Notes: generated from the sequence alone by a model not told the origin. Shown: positions 1 through 8,914, counted from the first letter of the stretch. The stretch: 64,000 nt of DNA from Pedobacter kyonggii (GCF_004310665.1 NZ_SIXF01000008.1:124001-188000), one strand, 5' to 3'. A program made the numbers and translations.

Positions 1-497
1 AGCTGTTCGTTTATTGCTTCTGCAGATTGTACTTGCTGAATCACATTGGTAGAGCTATTCTGGTAAAAATATACGCCAAACGAAGCCATTAATAAGAAAC
101 ATGCTGCGCTTGCATATTTAACAATGCTGCGCCTCCATAAAGGAATAATCTTAGTCTCCTTTTTAGGCTCAGATGCCGCAATCCTATCAGCAATTCTACG
201 CTGCAGGGTGTCGAAATAATTTTCGGGTACTGCAAAGGCCTGATCTGCCTTAGGCATTTCAGACAGGGCAATCCGGGTTTGTATCCGTTCCGTTAAATCT
301 TCAAAATAATTCTGCGGAACTTCAAAACTATTGTTATTTGTTTTCTGTTTCAACCCATCCAAAAATACAGCAGAAAAAATAGCCTCATCACAATTTTCGA
401 AGTATCCATCAGGAACGGAGAAAGGATTGCGTTTCCCCATTGCCATAAGTGCAGGGGCTTCGTTCATCCAATCGTTATTTTCTATATTTTCGTTCAT
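1..497 (-). CDS. Membrane protein with FxVPxxYF repeats (partial), possible anti-sigma partner
   Basis: The gene runs off the left edge; 165 residues are visible from an ATG at 497. A cytoplasmic-looking N-terminal part carries three spaced copies of an F-x-VP-x-x-YF motif at about residues 26-34 (FSVPDGYFE), 58-66 (FEVPQNYFE) and 88-96 (FAVPENYFD). A basic stretch and one membrane segment (about 127-145) follow, and then what is probably an extracytoplasmic part. It starts 33 bp downstream of the ECF sigma factor gene on the same strand, so the two are probably co-transcribed. Position and topology fit an anti-sigma regulator, but I see no recognised zinc anti-sigma motif. The role is inferred from context only, and the repeat is the one clear sequence feature. 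Confidence 0.75.
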   Translation of the reverse strand, partial: MNENIENNDWMNEAPALMAMGKRNPFSVPDGYFENCDEAIFSAVFLDGLKQKTNNNSFEVPQNYFEDLTERIQTRIALSEMPKADQAFAVPENYFDTLQRRIADRIAASEPKKETKIIPLWRRSIVKYASAACFLLMASFGVYFYQNSSTNVIQQVQSAEAINEQ

Positions 498-530
498 CAC
501 AGATATATGATACAATTAAAGTGAAAAGGT

Positions 531-1091
531 TTAATAGTCTATTTCATCATTTGTAATAAAAGCTTCAATTTTTTTTGCAGCGATATGAAACGATGCTTTT
601 AAAGCCCCTACAGAGGTGCCTAACACTTCCGAAATCTCTTCATATTTCATGTCGTCGAAATATTTCATATTGAAGATAATCCGTTGTTTTTCAGGCAGAG
701 TAAGAATTGCTTTTTGCAGTTTAAGCTCAAGTTTATCGCCGTTAAAATAAGATGAAGCAACTAAGTTGTCGGCAAGCTCGGATGATACTTCATCTAAAGG
801 CGTATTGTTCCGCTGTTTTTGCTTATTTAAGAAAGTGATGGATTCGTTTGTGGCAATACGGTAAATCCAGGTATAAAGCTGAGAATCGCTCCTAAATTTA
901 TCGAGGTTTTTCCAAACTTTAACAAATACTTCTTGTAAAAGATCGTCGCAATCATCGTGGTTTAAAACCAGCCTGCGAATGTGCCAATATATTTTTTGCT
1001 GGTATTTTTTTAGCAACAGGTTAAAGGCTTCATTACGCGTACGCTCAACAGCGAACATTGCAAGAATTTCTGAATCTTCAACTTGTTTCAT
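531..1091 (-). CDS. ECF-type RNA polymerase sigma factor (sigma-70 family)
   Basis: The 186-residue protein has the two-domain layout of extracytoplasmic-function sigma factors. Region 2 covers about residues 25-92 and includes DDLLQEVFVKVW (49-60) and the -10-recognition helix around TWIYRIATNES. Region 4 covers about 125-178, with LPEKQRIIFNMKYFDDMKYE and a helix-turn-helix ending GTSVGALKASFHIA. Length is normal for the family. It precedes, on the same strand, the membrane protein gene at 1-497, the usual arrangement of a sigma factor and its membrane regulator. Its upstream region (1092-1183) is a degenerate inverted repeat rather than a clear promoter. The signal sensed and the regulon cannot be read from the sequence. 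Confidence 0.93.
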   Translation of the reverse strand: MKQVEDSEILAMFAVERTRNEAFNLLLKKYQQKIYWHIRRLVLNHDDCDDLLQEVFVKVWKNLDKFRSDSQLYTWIYRIATNESITFLNKQKQRNNTPLDEVSSELADNLVASSYFNGDKLELKLQKAILTLPEKQRIIFNMKYFDDMKYEEISEVLGTSVGALKASFHIAAKKIEAFITNDEIDY

Positions 1092-1099
1092 TTATGATC

Positions 1100-1175
1100 A
1101 TTATAAAACCACAAAGACACGAAGTACACAAAGGTTTGGTTATACTTAGTGTTCTTAGTGTCTTTGTGGTTAAAT
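1100..1175. repeat. Imperfect inverted repeat with ACCACAAAGACAC arms
   Basis: The left arm (ACCACAAAGACAC, about 1108-1120) is complementary to a right arm reading GTGTCTTTGTGGT near 1159-1171, with related CTTAGTG/CACAAAGG words between. It fills the spacer between the transketolase C-terminal gene and the sigma factor gene. Related fragments (CGCAAAGTTCGCAG, CGCAGAGATCGCAG) occur at 53095-53133. It resembles widely dispersed intergenic repeats of Bacteroidota; the function is unknown. Confidence 0.6.
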
Positions 1176-1183
1176 TTTAAATT

Positions 1184-2140
1184 TTATTTTTTTCTGCCAA
1201 TTACTTTTTGAACAGCTTCAACAATGTTTACAGCATCTAAGCCATATTTAGACATTAATTGATCTGGTGTTCCGCTTTCGCCAAAGGTATCGTTAGTGGC
1301 TACAAACTCCTGTGGAGTTGGCAATTCGGTAGTTAACAAACGCGCTACACTTTCGCCTAAGCCACCAAATTTATTATGCTCTTCGCAGGTAACCACACAA
1401 CCAGTTTTCTTCACTGATTTTAAGATGGCTTCGTCATCTAATGGTTTAATGGTGTGGATATTGATAATTTCAGCATCGATACCCAATTCAGCTAATTTTT
1501 CACCAGCTTCGATTGCTTTCCAAACCATATGGCCAGTAGCAATAATGGTAACATCTGTTCCTTCGTTAACCATCCATGCTTTACCGATCTCAAATTTTTG
1601 ATCCGGATCTGTAAATACAGGGATTACCGGACGGCCAAAACGTAAATAAACCGGACCTTCGTATTCTGCAATGGCCATTGTTGCTGCTTTAGTCTGGTTG
1701 TAATCGCAAGGATTGATTACTACCATTCCTGGCAACATTTTCATTAAACCTATATCTTCTAAAATTTGGTGGGTTGCACCATCTTCGCCTAAGGTTAAGC
1801 CTGCGTGAGATGCACAGATTTTAACGTTTTTATTGGAATAAGCTACCGATTGGCGGATCTGGTCATAAACCCGGCCTGTAGAAAAGTTGGCAAAAGTACC
1901 TGTAAAAGGGATCTTACCACCAATAGTCATGCCTGCTGCAATACCGATCATGTTTGCTTCTGCAATACCCACTTGGGTAAAACGCTCAGGAAAATCTTTA
2001 ATAAAAGCATCCATTTTAAGCGATCCAACTAAATCGGCACATAAGGCAACCACATTTTCGTTTTTCTTTCCAGCCTCATGTAAGCCAGCTCCAAAACCCG
2101 AACGCGTATCTTTTTTTTCTGTATATGTATATTTTTTCAC
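1184..2140 (-). CDS. Transketolase, C-terminal subunit (pyrimidine-binding and C-terminal domains)
   Basis: This 318-residue protein corresponds to the second half of transketolase: a pyrimidine-binding domain (about 10-175, including the VGIAEANMIGIAAG segment whose Glu activates thiamine diphosphate) and a C-terminal domain (about 185-310). With the N-terminal subunit encoded just upstream it would form the active enzyme of the non-oxidative pentose phosphate pathway, moving two-carbon ketol units between sugar phosphates. Split transketolases like this are known in bacteria and archaea and are distinct from the single-chain TktA type. The 128-bp spacer to the N-terminal gene holds CCCCTAAAGGGG-type palindromes. 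A 1-deoxyxylulose-5-phosphate synthase or other TPP enzyme half is less likely, because the partner has transketolase-like substrate motifs. Confidence 0.9.
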   Translation of the reverse strand: MKKYTYTEKKDTRSGFGAGLHEAGKKNENVVALCADLVGSLKMDAFIKDFPERFTQVGIAEANMIGIAAGMTIGGKIPFTGTFANFSTGRVYDQIRQSVAYSNKNVKICASHAGLTLGEDGATHQILEDIGLMKMLPGMVVINPCDYNQTKAATMAIAEYEGPVYLRFGRPVIPVFTDPDQKFEIGKAWMVNEGTDVTIIATGHMVWKAIEAGEKLAELGIDAEIINIHTIKPLDDEAILKSVKKTGCVVTCEEHNKFGGLGESVARLLTTELPTPQEFVATNDTFGESGTPDQLMSKYGLDAVNIVEAVQKVIGRKK

Positions 2141-2194
2141 GAGCTTATCATTTTTTATTTAAAGGTGTTCAAGCTTGCTTCGCAGGTTTTCATA

Positions 2195-2275
2195 CCCCAA
2201 ACCCCTAAAGGGGCTTTATTTGTAGTTAAAATTAAAAGTTATTTACTCCCCCTTCAGGGGGCAGGGGGTTAGTAA
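2195..2275. repeat. CCCCTAAAGGGG / CCCCCTTCAGGGGG palindromic spacer
   Basis: Two short palindromes, one around CCCCTAAAGGGG (about 2209-2220) and one around CCCCCTTCAGGGGG (about 2248-2261), lie between the two transketolase genes. A related ACCCCCTAAAGGG stretch occurs at 31791-31806 behind the purF-like gene. They could act as weak hairpins or be remnants of a dispersed repeat. Confidence 0.55.
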
Positions 2276-3114
2276 TCCCCTAAAGTTTCTGGTAATTGCG
2301 CTAACGCTGCTGCTAATTGTTCATCATTAGGCGCTGTACCATGCCATTTGTGTGTACCCATCATATAATCTACACCAGCACCCATTTGAGTACTCATTAA
2401 ATTCAAGATCGGTTTGCCTTTTCCGGTTAATGTTTTAGCATAATGTAAACCTTCAACTATAGCTTGCATATCATTACCATCAGTATTGATAACGTGCCAT
2501 CCGAAAGCTTCGAACTTAGCCTGTAAGCTATCCAAAGCAAGTACTTTGCTTGTTGGTCCATCAATCTGCTGCCCGTTATAATCAATCGATGCAATTAAAT
2601 GGTCAACTTTATTAAAAGGGGCGAACATTGCTGCTTCCCAGTTTTGTCCTTCCTGTAATTCTCCATCACCTAATAAGGCAAAAATGTGAGATTTATCGCC
2701 GTTTAATTTTTTGGCTAATGCTGCACCAATGGCAACTGATAAGCCCTGGCCTAATGAGCCCGAAGCAATACGGATACCTGGTAAATGCTCATGGGTAGTG
2801 GGGTGACCTTGTAATCTAGAATCTAGTTTACGGAAAGTTGCCAGTTCACTTTTATCGAAATAACCAGCGTGAGCTAATGTACTGTACCATACCGGAGAAA
2901 TGTGTCCGTTCGAAAGGAAGAAAAGATCTTCGCCAGCACCTTCCATTGTGAAGTCTGTTTTGTGGTTCAATACTTCAAAATATAAAGCTGTAAAAAAATC
3001 TGCACAACCAAGCGAGGCGCCTGGGTGACCTGATTGACATCCGTGAACCATTCTTACGATATCTCTTCTAATTTGAGAGGCAATATCTTCTAGCTCTTTA
3101 ATTGTATGTTTCAT
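2269..3114 (-). CDS. Transketolase, N-terminal subunit (TPP-binding domain)
   Basis: The 281-residue protein is the diphosphate-binding half of transketolase. The thiamine diphosphate motif is visible as GDG (149-151) followed about 30 residues later by DYNGQQIDG (Asn180). Substrate-side histidines are in SGHPGAS (29-34), SNGH (68-71) and GHPTTHEH (103-110). The length fits an N-terminal-only subunit. The C-terminal half lies 128 bp downstream on the same strand, so the two probably function as a heteromeric enzyme in the pentose phosphate pathway. Bcp is encoded 57 bp upstream on the same strand. There is no obvious Shine-Dalgarno sequence, as is common in this phylum. Confidence 0.92.
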   Translation of the reverse strand: MKHTIKELEDIASQIRRDIVRMVHGCQSGHPGASLGCADFFTALYFEVLNHKTDFTMEGAGEDLFFLSNGHISPVWYSTLAHAGYFDKSELATFRKLDSRLQGHPTTHEHLPGIRIASGSLGQGLSVAIGAALAKKLNGDKSHIFALLGDGELQEGQNWEAAMFAPFNKVDHLIASIDYNGQQIDGPTSKVLALDSLQAKFEAFGWHVINTDGNDMQAIVEGLHYAKTLTGKGKPILNLMSTQMGAGVDYMMGTHKWHGTAPNDEQLAAALAQLPETLGDY

Positions 3115-3171
3115 TAAAATAAGAGGTTGTTGTTACATAGCAAAGGTAATATTTTACCCGCTATATCATAA

Positions 3172-3636
3172 TTAGTTATTAATTAAATCGAGTACTTGTT
3201 GTGTTGAGTTTTTTGTGTCAACTTTTTTGATGATATGGGCAATTTTTCCATCGCCACCTATAATGAAAGTGGTACGTACTGTACCCATGTATTTTTTGCC
3301 GTACATATTTTTTTCTGCCCAAACACCATAGTCGTTTACAATTTTCTGGTTGGTATCGGCAAGCAGGGTAAATGGTAAGTTATGCTTGGCAACAAATTTC
3401 TGGTGCGATTTTTCATCATCAACGCTAACACCTAAAACCACAATGCCTTTTGCTTGTAAGCCCTGATAGTTATCCCTGAAATCGCAAGCTTCGGCAGTAC
3501 AGCCTGGTGTATCATCTTTAGGGTAAAAATACAGAACAACTGTTTTACCTTGATAATCGCTTAAAGAAACTTCAATGCCGTTTTGATCTTTTGATGTAAT
3601 TGCCGGTGCCTGATCACCTTCTTTTAACTCTGCCAT
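3172..3636 (-). CDS. bcp: Thioredoxin-dependent thiol peroxidase (peroxiredoxin, Bcp/PrxQ type)
   Basis: The 154-residue protein is a full-length atypical 2-Cys peroxiredoxin of the BCP/PrxQ class. The active-site block is YFYPKDDTPGCTAEACDFRD, with the peroxidatic Cys at 46 and the resolving Cys five residues later at 51, the spacing typical of this class. Family knowledge says it reduces hydrogen peroxide and organic hydroperoxides in the cytoplasm at the expense of thioredoxin. It lies between the split transketolase and the M23 peptidase gene on the same strand. Its upstream spacer carries the GGTTAATCGGTTAA-type repeat, so the promoter is not evident. Confidence 0.95.
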   Translation of the reverse strand: MAELKEGDQAPAITSKDQNGIEVSLSDYQGKTVVLYFYPKDDTPGCTAEACDFRDNYQGLQAKGIVVLGVSVDDEKSHQKFVAKHNLPFTLLADTNQKIVNDYGVWAEKNMYGKKYMGTVRTTFIIGGDGKIAHIIKKVDTKNSTQQVLDLINN

Positions 3637-3639
3637 AAT

Positions 3640-3730
3640 TATTGGTTAATCGGTTAATGTTTAAATCGGTTCTTTATACTGTTAACTGCTGTGCAATTTA
3701 AACAGTTTAACTTATTATACTGTTCAATTT
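3640..3730. repeat. Low-complexity GGTTAA/GTTTAAA repeat tract
   Basis: The spacer upstream of bcp contains GGTTAATCGGTTAA, GTTTAAATCGGTT and CAGTTTAACTTATTATACTG words. The same vocabulary recurs at 19803-19980, 29638-29665, 35214-35250 and 45846-45900, always between genes. Confidence 0.6.
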
Positions 3731-3817
3731 ATGTTAAAAGATGACATTTCTTAGTGTAAATCATTGATATTGATGCCAAATCACTTGTAAAATCTGTAAA
3801 TTCTTAAAAAAATGTTC

Positions 3818-5551
3818 CTATTTAAAGAATGTTGTCGTGTATTTTCTGGTATTTTCTTTCATATCCACTACAACTAATTCCAATGTATGCTTTCCTGAAG
3901 CTGTTCTTTCGTCGAAACTGTGCCAAAGCGTTGCTGTTTTGGTGTCAAATTCCATTAATGCCCATTTGCCATCGATATAACCATTAAAACTTTTTATGCC
4001 TGATAAATTATCACTGATCTTGAAAAATATTTTAGATAAACCGGCCATGTTTTTCCCTTCAGCAATATTTACAGGTATTATCCTTGGCGCAAGCGTATCA
4101 GTCGCGATATAAAAACTGCCGAAGTTTTTTGGAGTAGCCTTAACATAGCCATTCTCGAAAAATCCGCCCTGAGATGAACCATTGCTATTTACAATTAAGG
4201 CTTTGCTTCTCAAATTTTCCGGAAGGTTATCAGCCTTGATCGAGATATCGAAGCCGATATGCAAGGGTGTGTACCTATTGTGAATGTGGTGTACAGCCGA
4301 CCAGGCATTTCCTGTTGGTTTAGGTAGTTTTTTATAAGTAAAATTTAAATCGCTGTACAATGTTCCCAGTGGGAAAACCACTTTAATGTCATCGTTATTA
4401 AACTCATTTACTTTATTATATGGATAAATTATCCCGGCGGGAATAACTGGCGCAGCAATAGGTGCAGTACCTGCATTTACGGTAAATGGTAGAACAGACG
4501 AGTTCCCTTTCGAATCGGTTATAGTGTAGCGTACTTGATGTGAAGCACCATCGTTAAAATTAATCCTACCACTGTTTACCAAACCGCTATAAATTTTTAA
4601 AGGGTTGCCTGGTTCAACAAAACTTTTCTGAATACTCCTTTTGGTATTTAAATAAGTTGGGTAATCGATGTGCGAGTTGATGGCCTTACTGTGTTCAAAC
4701 GCAAAGCGTTCAAGGGCAGAAGTATATATTTTCTTCCCATCAACTTCCAGTTGGATCGAATACACCCCATTGGTGCCCGATAAGCCATTATGCCGATCGG
4801 TTACCACAATGCCGAAGCCAACCTCACCAGTTAAACTGATGGGGCCAGTAGTTTTATAGTTGCCATTTGCTCCGGTGATGCCGATCGCTTGTTTAGGTGT
4901 ATTTTCGTTAAAGCTTTTACCATTTAAACGGTACACATATAAACCATGAATAACTGGCGGAATATTATCGGGTATGATGATCCCGAAAAACTGAGGATTT
5001 ATAGTTTCTTCCGTTTTGGTATCTCTGATTTCGAAATGTAAATGCGGACCGCCCGAACTACCACGATTACCAGACCAGGCAATAATCTCGCCTTTATGTA
5101 CCGGAATTAATGTGGCATCCGGGAACTCATCAATTTCAAATGATTTTTTTTCGTATTCAAGGTTTTTAACAATGGTTGCAATTTTGGGGGCGAAACGTTG
5201 AAGGTGTCCATATACGGTAGTGAAACCATTAGGGTGATTGATGTACAGCGCCTGTCCGAAACCACTGTTCTGTACCCTTAACCTGGAAATATATCCATCT
5301 GCAACGGCATAAACAGGGTAACCTTCGCGCTGATTGGTCCTGAAATCAATTCCAGAATGAAAGTGATTGCCGCGGATTTCGCCAAAAGAACCCGCAAGGG
5401 CAGGAGGACTAATGTCCAAAGGTTGTCTGAAATCTGTTATCGGATATTTGTTTGTACTGAAAATCTGTTGCGCCTGAACAAAAATTGAGGCAAATAAAAG
5501 GCAAATCGAAACCAAAAATTTTAACTTGTACTGGATCGGGTTTTTAATCAT
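3818..5551 (-). CDS. M23 family metallopeptidase (LytM-like), exported
   Basis: The 577-residue protein begins with a signal peptide (hydrophobic 9-25, then VQAQ). An N-terminal M23/LytM domain follows at about 35-190, with Zn ligands in HFHSGID (His65, Asp69) and GPHLHFE (His172, with His170), plus a YGHL motif (His116). The remaining about 380 residues lack a recognised catalytic motif and look like beta-rich periplasmic or surface modules. M23 enzymes cleave peptide cross-links in peptidoglycan, so a role in cell-wall remodelling is likely. The active-site residues are intact, so it is probably catalytic rather than a scaffolding homologue. Only 3 bp separate it from the upstream FAH-family gene, so the two are probably in one transcript. 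Confidence 0.92.
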   Translation of the reverse strand: MIKNPIQYKLKFLVSICLLFASIFVQAQQIFSTNKYPITDFRQPLDISPPALAGSFGEIRGNHFHSGIDFRTNQREGYPVYAVADGYISRLRVQNSGFGQALYINHPNGFTTVYGHLQRFAPKIATIVKNLEYEKKSFEIDEFPDATLIPVHKGEIIAWSGNRGSSGGPHLHFEIRDTKTEETINPQFFGIIIPDNIPPVIHGLYVYRLNGKSFNENTPKQAIGITGANGNYKTTGPISLTGEVGFGIVVTDRHNGLSGTNGVYSIQLEVDGKKIYTSALERFAFEHSKAINSHIDYPTYLNTKRSIQKSFVEPGNPLKIYSGLVNSGRINFNDGASHQVRYTITDSKGNSSVLPFTVNAGTAPIAAPVIPAGIIYPYNKVNEFNNDDIKVVFPLGTLYSDLNFTYKKLPKPTGNAWSAVHHIHNRYTPLHIGFDISIKADNLPENLRSKALIVNSNGSSQGGFFENGYVKATPKNFGSFYIATDTLAPRIIPVNIAEGKNMAGLSKIFFKISDNLSGIKSFNGYIDGKWALMEFDTKTATLWHSFDERTASGKHTLELVVVDMKENTRKYTTTFFK

Positions 5552-5554
5552 TCG

Positions 5555-6166
5555 TTACTTTGCATCAAAATTTAAGAGTTGCTTTCCTTCTAACCAGGCT
5601 TCCAATTTATCGCCTTTATTTATTTTTCCGACACCCTGCGGTGTTCCGGTAAAAATTAAATCGCCTTTTTTTAAAGTAATATATTGAGAAACAAAGCTGA
5701 TTATCTTCTCGAACGAGAATAACAAATCTTTAGTATGGCCAACCTGACGGCTTTCGCCATTTACCTTCAACTCGAAATTTAGGTTGTAAAGATCTTCAAA
5801 GTCACTTTTAGGCTGAAAAATACTGATAGGTGCCGAGTTATCAAAAGCTTTGGCAAGCTCCCAGGGCAATCCTTTCTCTTTATGTTTGCTCTGGATATCG
5901 CGTGCGGTAAAATCGATGCCTAATCCAACTTCATCATAATAATTAGCTGCAAATTTTTCGGCAATATGTTTTCCTTCCTTGCAGATTTTTAAAACTACTT
6001 CCAGTTCATAATGAACATCATCAGAAAAATCGGGCAGGTAAAAAGGTTTATTATCTTTTAAAACGGCTGTATCAGGTTTCAGAAAAATTACTGGTGTAGT
6101 TGGAACCGGATTGTTCAGTTCTTTTGCATGTTCGGCATAATTTCGGCCAATGGCTATGATTTTCAT
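5555..6166 (-). CDS. Fumarylacetoacetate hydrolase (FAH) family protein
   Basis: Starting at the ATG at 6166 gives 203 residues beginning MKIIAIGRNY, the usual short form of the FAH fold. A longer frame from 6217 adds 17 residues with no family resemblance, so I prefer 6166. Metal-binding residues are in HYELEVVL (two acidic ligands) and in GIDFTARD. The C-terminal LKKGDLIFTGTPQGVG block is characteristic of the family. Members hydrolyse or decarboxylate acylpyruvates and related 2-oxo acids; many act as acylpyruvase or oxaloacetate decarboxylase, and the substrate cannot be fixed here. It ends 3 bp before the M23 gene. Confidence 0.9.
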   Translation of the reverse strand: MKIIAIGRNYAEHAKELNNPVPTTPVIFLKPDTAVLKDNKPFYLPDFSDDVHYELEVVLKICKEGKHIAEKFAANYYDEVGLGIDFTARDIQSKHKEKGLPWELAKAFDNSAPISIFQPKSDFEDLYNLNFELKVNGESRQVGHTKDLLFSFEKIISFVSQYITLKKGDLIFTGTPQGVGKINKGDKLEAWLEGKQLLNFDAK

Positions 6167-6241
6167 TCTTAAGAATATGAAATATGATAAAATAGATGGG
6201 AATTGAATCCGCATCAATCAAAAATAGAAAAGAAAATGGTG

Positions 6242-6775
6242 TTATAAAACTGAGATCCGTTTTACTTGACTTTCTGAACCTGCGATAACCCTCAAAAAGT
6301 AAATACCAGGATTAATTCTGCTAGGGATGACGAAACTTTTGGTCTGCTCACCAGCATTTAATCGTTCGTTTGAAAGTGTTGCCACTTCATTTCCCAATAA
6401 ATCAATGATTTTGATCGTAGTCTGTGTGCCATCTTTTCCGATAGATAAAATAATATTTAACTGATCTTCTACTGGATTGGGATATATTTTTACGATGGTT
6501 AACAATTTATCTTTCGCTACAACCGTTGTATTTTTAGGAGTTGTAGAGTAAGTATTGAACATTCCAGAACCGCCAACTGTCATATAAAGTGGTTTGTAAG
6601 GCGTAATGTTGGCTTTAATTTCAGGAATTCTGCTTACTTTTTTTGTTCTGTTTTTTAAGCTAATGCGAATACTATCAGCTTGTTGCGCCCAAGAATTTAT
6701 ACCGCACAGTACCACAATGCACAATGTGCATACAAGTTTTGTGAGGAACGTTATCTTAGCGTAGAGTTTCATCAA
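6242..6775 (-). CDS. Small secreted protein with T9SS type A C-terminal sorting domain
   Basis: The 177-residue protein has an N-terminal signal peptide (hydrophobic about 12-27, cleavage probably after SWAQ). A short region without a recognisable domain follows, and then a C-terminal sorting domain of about 80 residues starting KIYPNPVEDQLNI and including IKIIDLLGNEV, PGIYFLRV and a basic VKRISVL tail. These are the hallmarks of type IX secretion substrates in Bacteroidota. There is almost no passenger domain (about residues 30-90), so it may be a small surface protein or a decayed cargo gene. The secretion components PorT and PorG are encoded elsewhere in this window. Confidence 0.88.
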   Translation of the reverse strand: MMKLYAKITFLTKLVCTLCIVVLCGINSWAQQADSIRISLKNRTKKVSRIPEIKANITPYKPLYMTVGGSGMFNTYSTTPKNTTVVAKDKLLTIVKIYPNPVEDQLNIILSIGKDGTQTTIKIIDLLGNEVATLSNERLNAGEQTKSFVIPSRINPGIYFLRVIAGSESQVKRISVL

Positions 6776-6899
6776 ATTGGTATAGCAAATGTATTAATTT
6801 AAAACAAAGAAATTAAACATTTTGTTTAAAACCCATAATTTAACACAATTTAACAATAAAATTTAAATTTCATAGTGTTAAAAATACACAATAAATTGG

Positions 6900-6930
6900 T
6901 TGTTAAATTGTTATAGTTAGCTTACTTTTG
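6900..6930 (+). promoter_or_regulatory. Bacteroidota-type promoter of kup
   Basis: A TTG at 6900-6902 is followed after 20 bp by TACTTTTG at 6923-6930, matching the Bacteroidota pattern (TTG/TTTG at -33, 19-21 bp, TAnnTTTG at -7). Transcription would start near 6937, leaving a leader of about 16 nt before the GTG at 6953. Confidence 0.65.
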
Positions 6931-6952
6931 CTCGCAAAAAATAATCAACGAA

Positions 6953-8911
6953 GTGTCAAATCATAAAAATGTCAACGCGTTAACCGCTGGTGGAGTCCTG
7001 GTGAGTTTGGGAATTGTTTTTGGCGATATAGGTACATCACCTTTGTATACCTTAAACGCAATTTTTACTACAATTTTAGGGGGGAAGCAAGATATCAATC
7101 CAACAAATGTTTTAGGGGTTTTATCTTGTATCATTTGGACATTAACCTTACAAACCACCATTAAGTATGTTATTATTACCCTAAGGGCTGATAATAAAGG
7201 TGAAGGTGGTATTTTCTCTTTATTCTCACTCGTGCGGAAAAAGGCCAAGTGGTTAGTGGTTCCAGCCGTTGTAGGCGGCTGTGCATTACTTGCAGATGGT
7301 ATTATCACCCCTAGTATTACGGTAACATCGGCAATTGAGGGGCTTACCAATAAATTTGAGGTACCCGTTATTCCAATTGTACTAACCATTTTAACCATCT
7401 TATTTATTATCCAGCAGTTTGGAACCAATTTGGTTGGAAAGCTTTTTGGACCCGTAATGTTTGTGTGGTTTGCTGTTCTGGGTGTTTTGGGTATGTCTTT
7501 TATTGTTAAAGATTTCAGTATCCTAAAGGCATTTAATCCTTACTATGCCATTCATTTACTGGTTACCAATAAACTAGCGTTTTTAATCTTGGGCGGTGTG
7601 TTTTTATGTACAACAGGGGCTGAGGCCTTATATTCTGACTTAGGTCACTGCGGTAGAAATAACATCAGAACCAGCTGGATTTTCGTGAAGTTAACCCTTA
7701 TCTTAAATTATTTAGGGCAAGGCGTTTGGATTTTGCAGAACAGCGGAAGTTATGTTCCAGGTGCAAAAATGAATCCATTTTTCCAGATCATTCCAGATCA
7801 GTTTCAAATTCCGATGGTTATACTGGCTACTATGGCTGCAGTAATTGCCAGTCAGGCTTTAATTAGTGGGTCTTTTACCTTAATTGCTGAAGCAGTACGT
7901 TTGAACCTTTGGCCTAAAATTAAAATTGTTTACCCATCGGTTTCTAAAGGCCAGCTATATGTTCCCTCTATTAACTGGATGTTATGGATTGGTTGCTGTG
8001 GTATTGTACTGTTGTTCCAAAAGGCAGAGAAAATGGATGCGGCCTATGGTTTATCTATTACCATAGCCATGTTAATGACCACCATTCTGGTTAGTTTTTA
8101 TTTGAGAAGCAGACGTTTCCCGAAATATTTAGTTGCGATATTCTTTTTTACCTATGTAATTATTGAAGGAACATTTTTGATCAGTAATTTAACCAAATTC
8201 TTACATGGTGGTTGGGTAACAGTATTAATCGGCTCGTTATTGTTTACAGTGATGTGGAGTTGGTTTGTAGCCCGAAAAATCAAAAACCGTTTTGTTAAAT
8301 ATGTCGAAATTGAGGATTATTATGAGATTTTAACTGAACTGAGCGGAGATGAATCGGTTCCGAAATACTCGTCTCAGCTGGTTTATTTAACCAGTGCAAA
8401 CTTTAAAACGGAGATCGAATCGAAAATTATCTATTCCATTATTCAAAAGGAACCAAAACGTGCTGATGTGTACTGGCTAGTGCACGTTGATGTAATGGAC
8501 GAGCCTTATACCTTAGATTATAAAGTAGAATTCCTGATCCCTGGAAAACTGATTAGGATTGATTTTAGATTAGGTTTCAGGATTGAGCAACGTGTAAATT
8601 TACTTTACCGTAAAGTGGTTGAAGAGTTGGTGAAGAATGGAGAAATCGATATTACCAGTCAGTACACTTCGTTAAACAAACATAAAATTGCTGGTGATTT
8701 CAGGTTTGTTCTTTTAGAAAAACATTTATCTAAGTTTACCAAGTTGAGTTTCTACGAAAGACAGATTATGGATTATTACTTTATCCTTAAAAAATTAAGT
8801 TTATCAGAAGAGCGGAGTTTTGGCTTGGATAGTAGTTATGTTGATGTAGAGAAAGTTCCATTGATTTTCGTTACACCAGATGATATTGAATTAAATAGAT
8901 TACCGGTTTAA
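6953..8911 (+). CDS. kup: Kup-family low-affinity potassium uptake protein
   Basis: The 652-residue protein matches the KUP/HAK/KT transporter family. It has the N-terminal signature SLGIVFGDIGTSPLYTL, about 12 hydrophobic membrane segments up to about residue 445, and a hydrophilic cytoplasmic C-terminal domain of about 200 residues. Members bring K+ into the cell, probably by H+ symport. The start is a GTG at 6953: no in-frame ATG occurs before the conserved region, and a good promoter lies 23 bp upstream. A 50-codon membrane ORF follows after 3 bp and should be co-transcribed. Length is normal for the family, and I see no truncation or frameshift. Confidence 0.96.
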   Translation: MSNHKNVNALTAGGVLVSLGIVFGDIGTSPLYTLNAIFTTILGGKQDINPTNVLGVLSCIIWTLTLQTTIKYVIITLRADNKGEGGIFSLFSLVRKKAKWLVVPAVVGGCALLADGIITPSITVTSAIEGLTNKFEVPVIPIVLTILTILFIIQQFGTNLVGKLFGPVMFVWFAVLGVLGMSFIVKDFSILKAFNPYYAIHLLVTNKLAFLILGGVFLCTTGAEALYSDLGHCGRNNIRTSWIFVKLTLILNYLGQGVWILQNSGSYVPGAKMNPFFQIIPDQFQIPMVILATMAAVIASQALISGSFTLIAEAVRLNLWPKIKIVYPSVSKGQLYVPSINWMLWIGCCGIVLLFQKAEKMDAAYGLSITIAMLMTTILVSFYLRSRRFPKYLVAIFFFTYVIIEGTFLISNLTKFLHGGWVTVLIGSLLFTVMWSWFVARKIKNRFVKYVEIEDYYEILTELSGDESVPKYSSQLVYLTSANFKTEIESKIIYSIIQKEPKRADVYWLVHVDVMDEPYTLDYKVEFLIPGKLIRIDFRLGFRIEQRVNLLYRKVVEELVKNGEIDITSQYTSLNKHKIAGDFRFVLLEKHLSKFTKLSFYERQIMDYYFILKKLSLSEERSFGLDSSYVDVEKVPLIFVTPDDIELNRLPV

Positions 8912-8914
8912 TTA

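Noticed and set aside
1100-1175. Repeat before the sigma gene considered as an autoregulated promoter
   Set aside because: Its words are those of widespread dispersed repeats, and no -33/-7 pair could be recognised.
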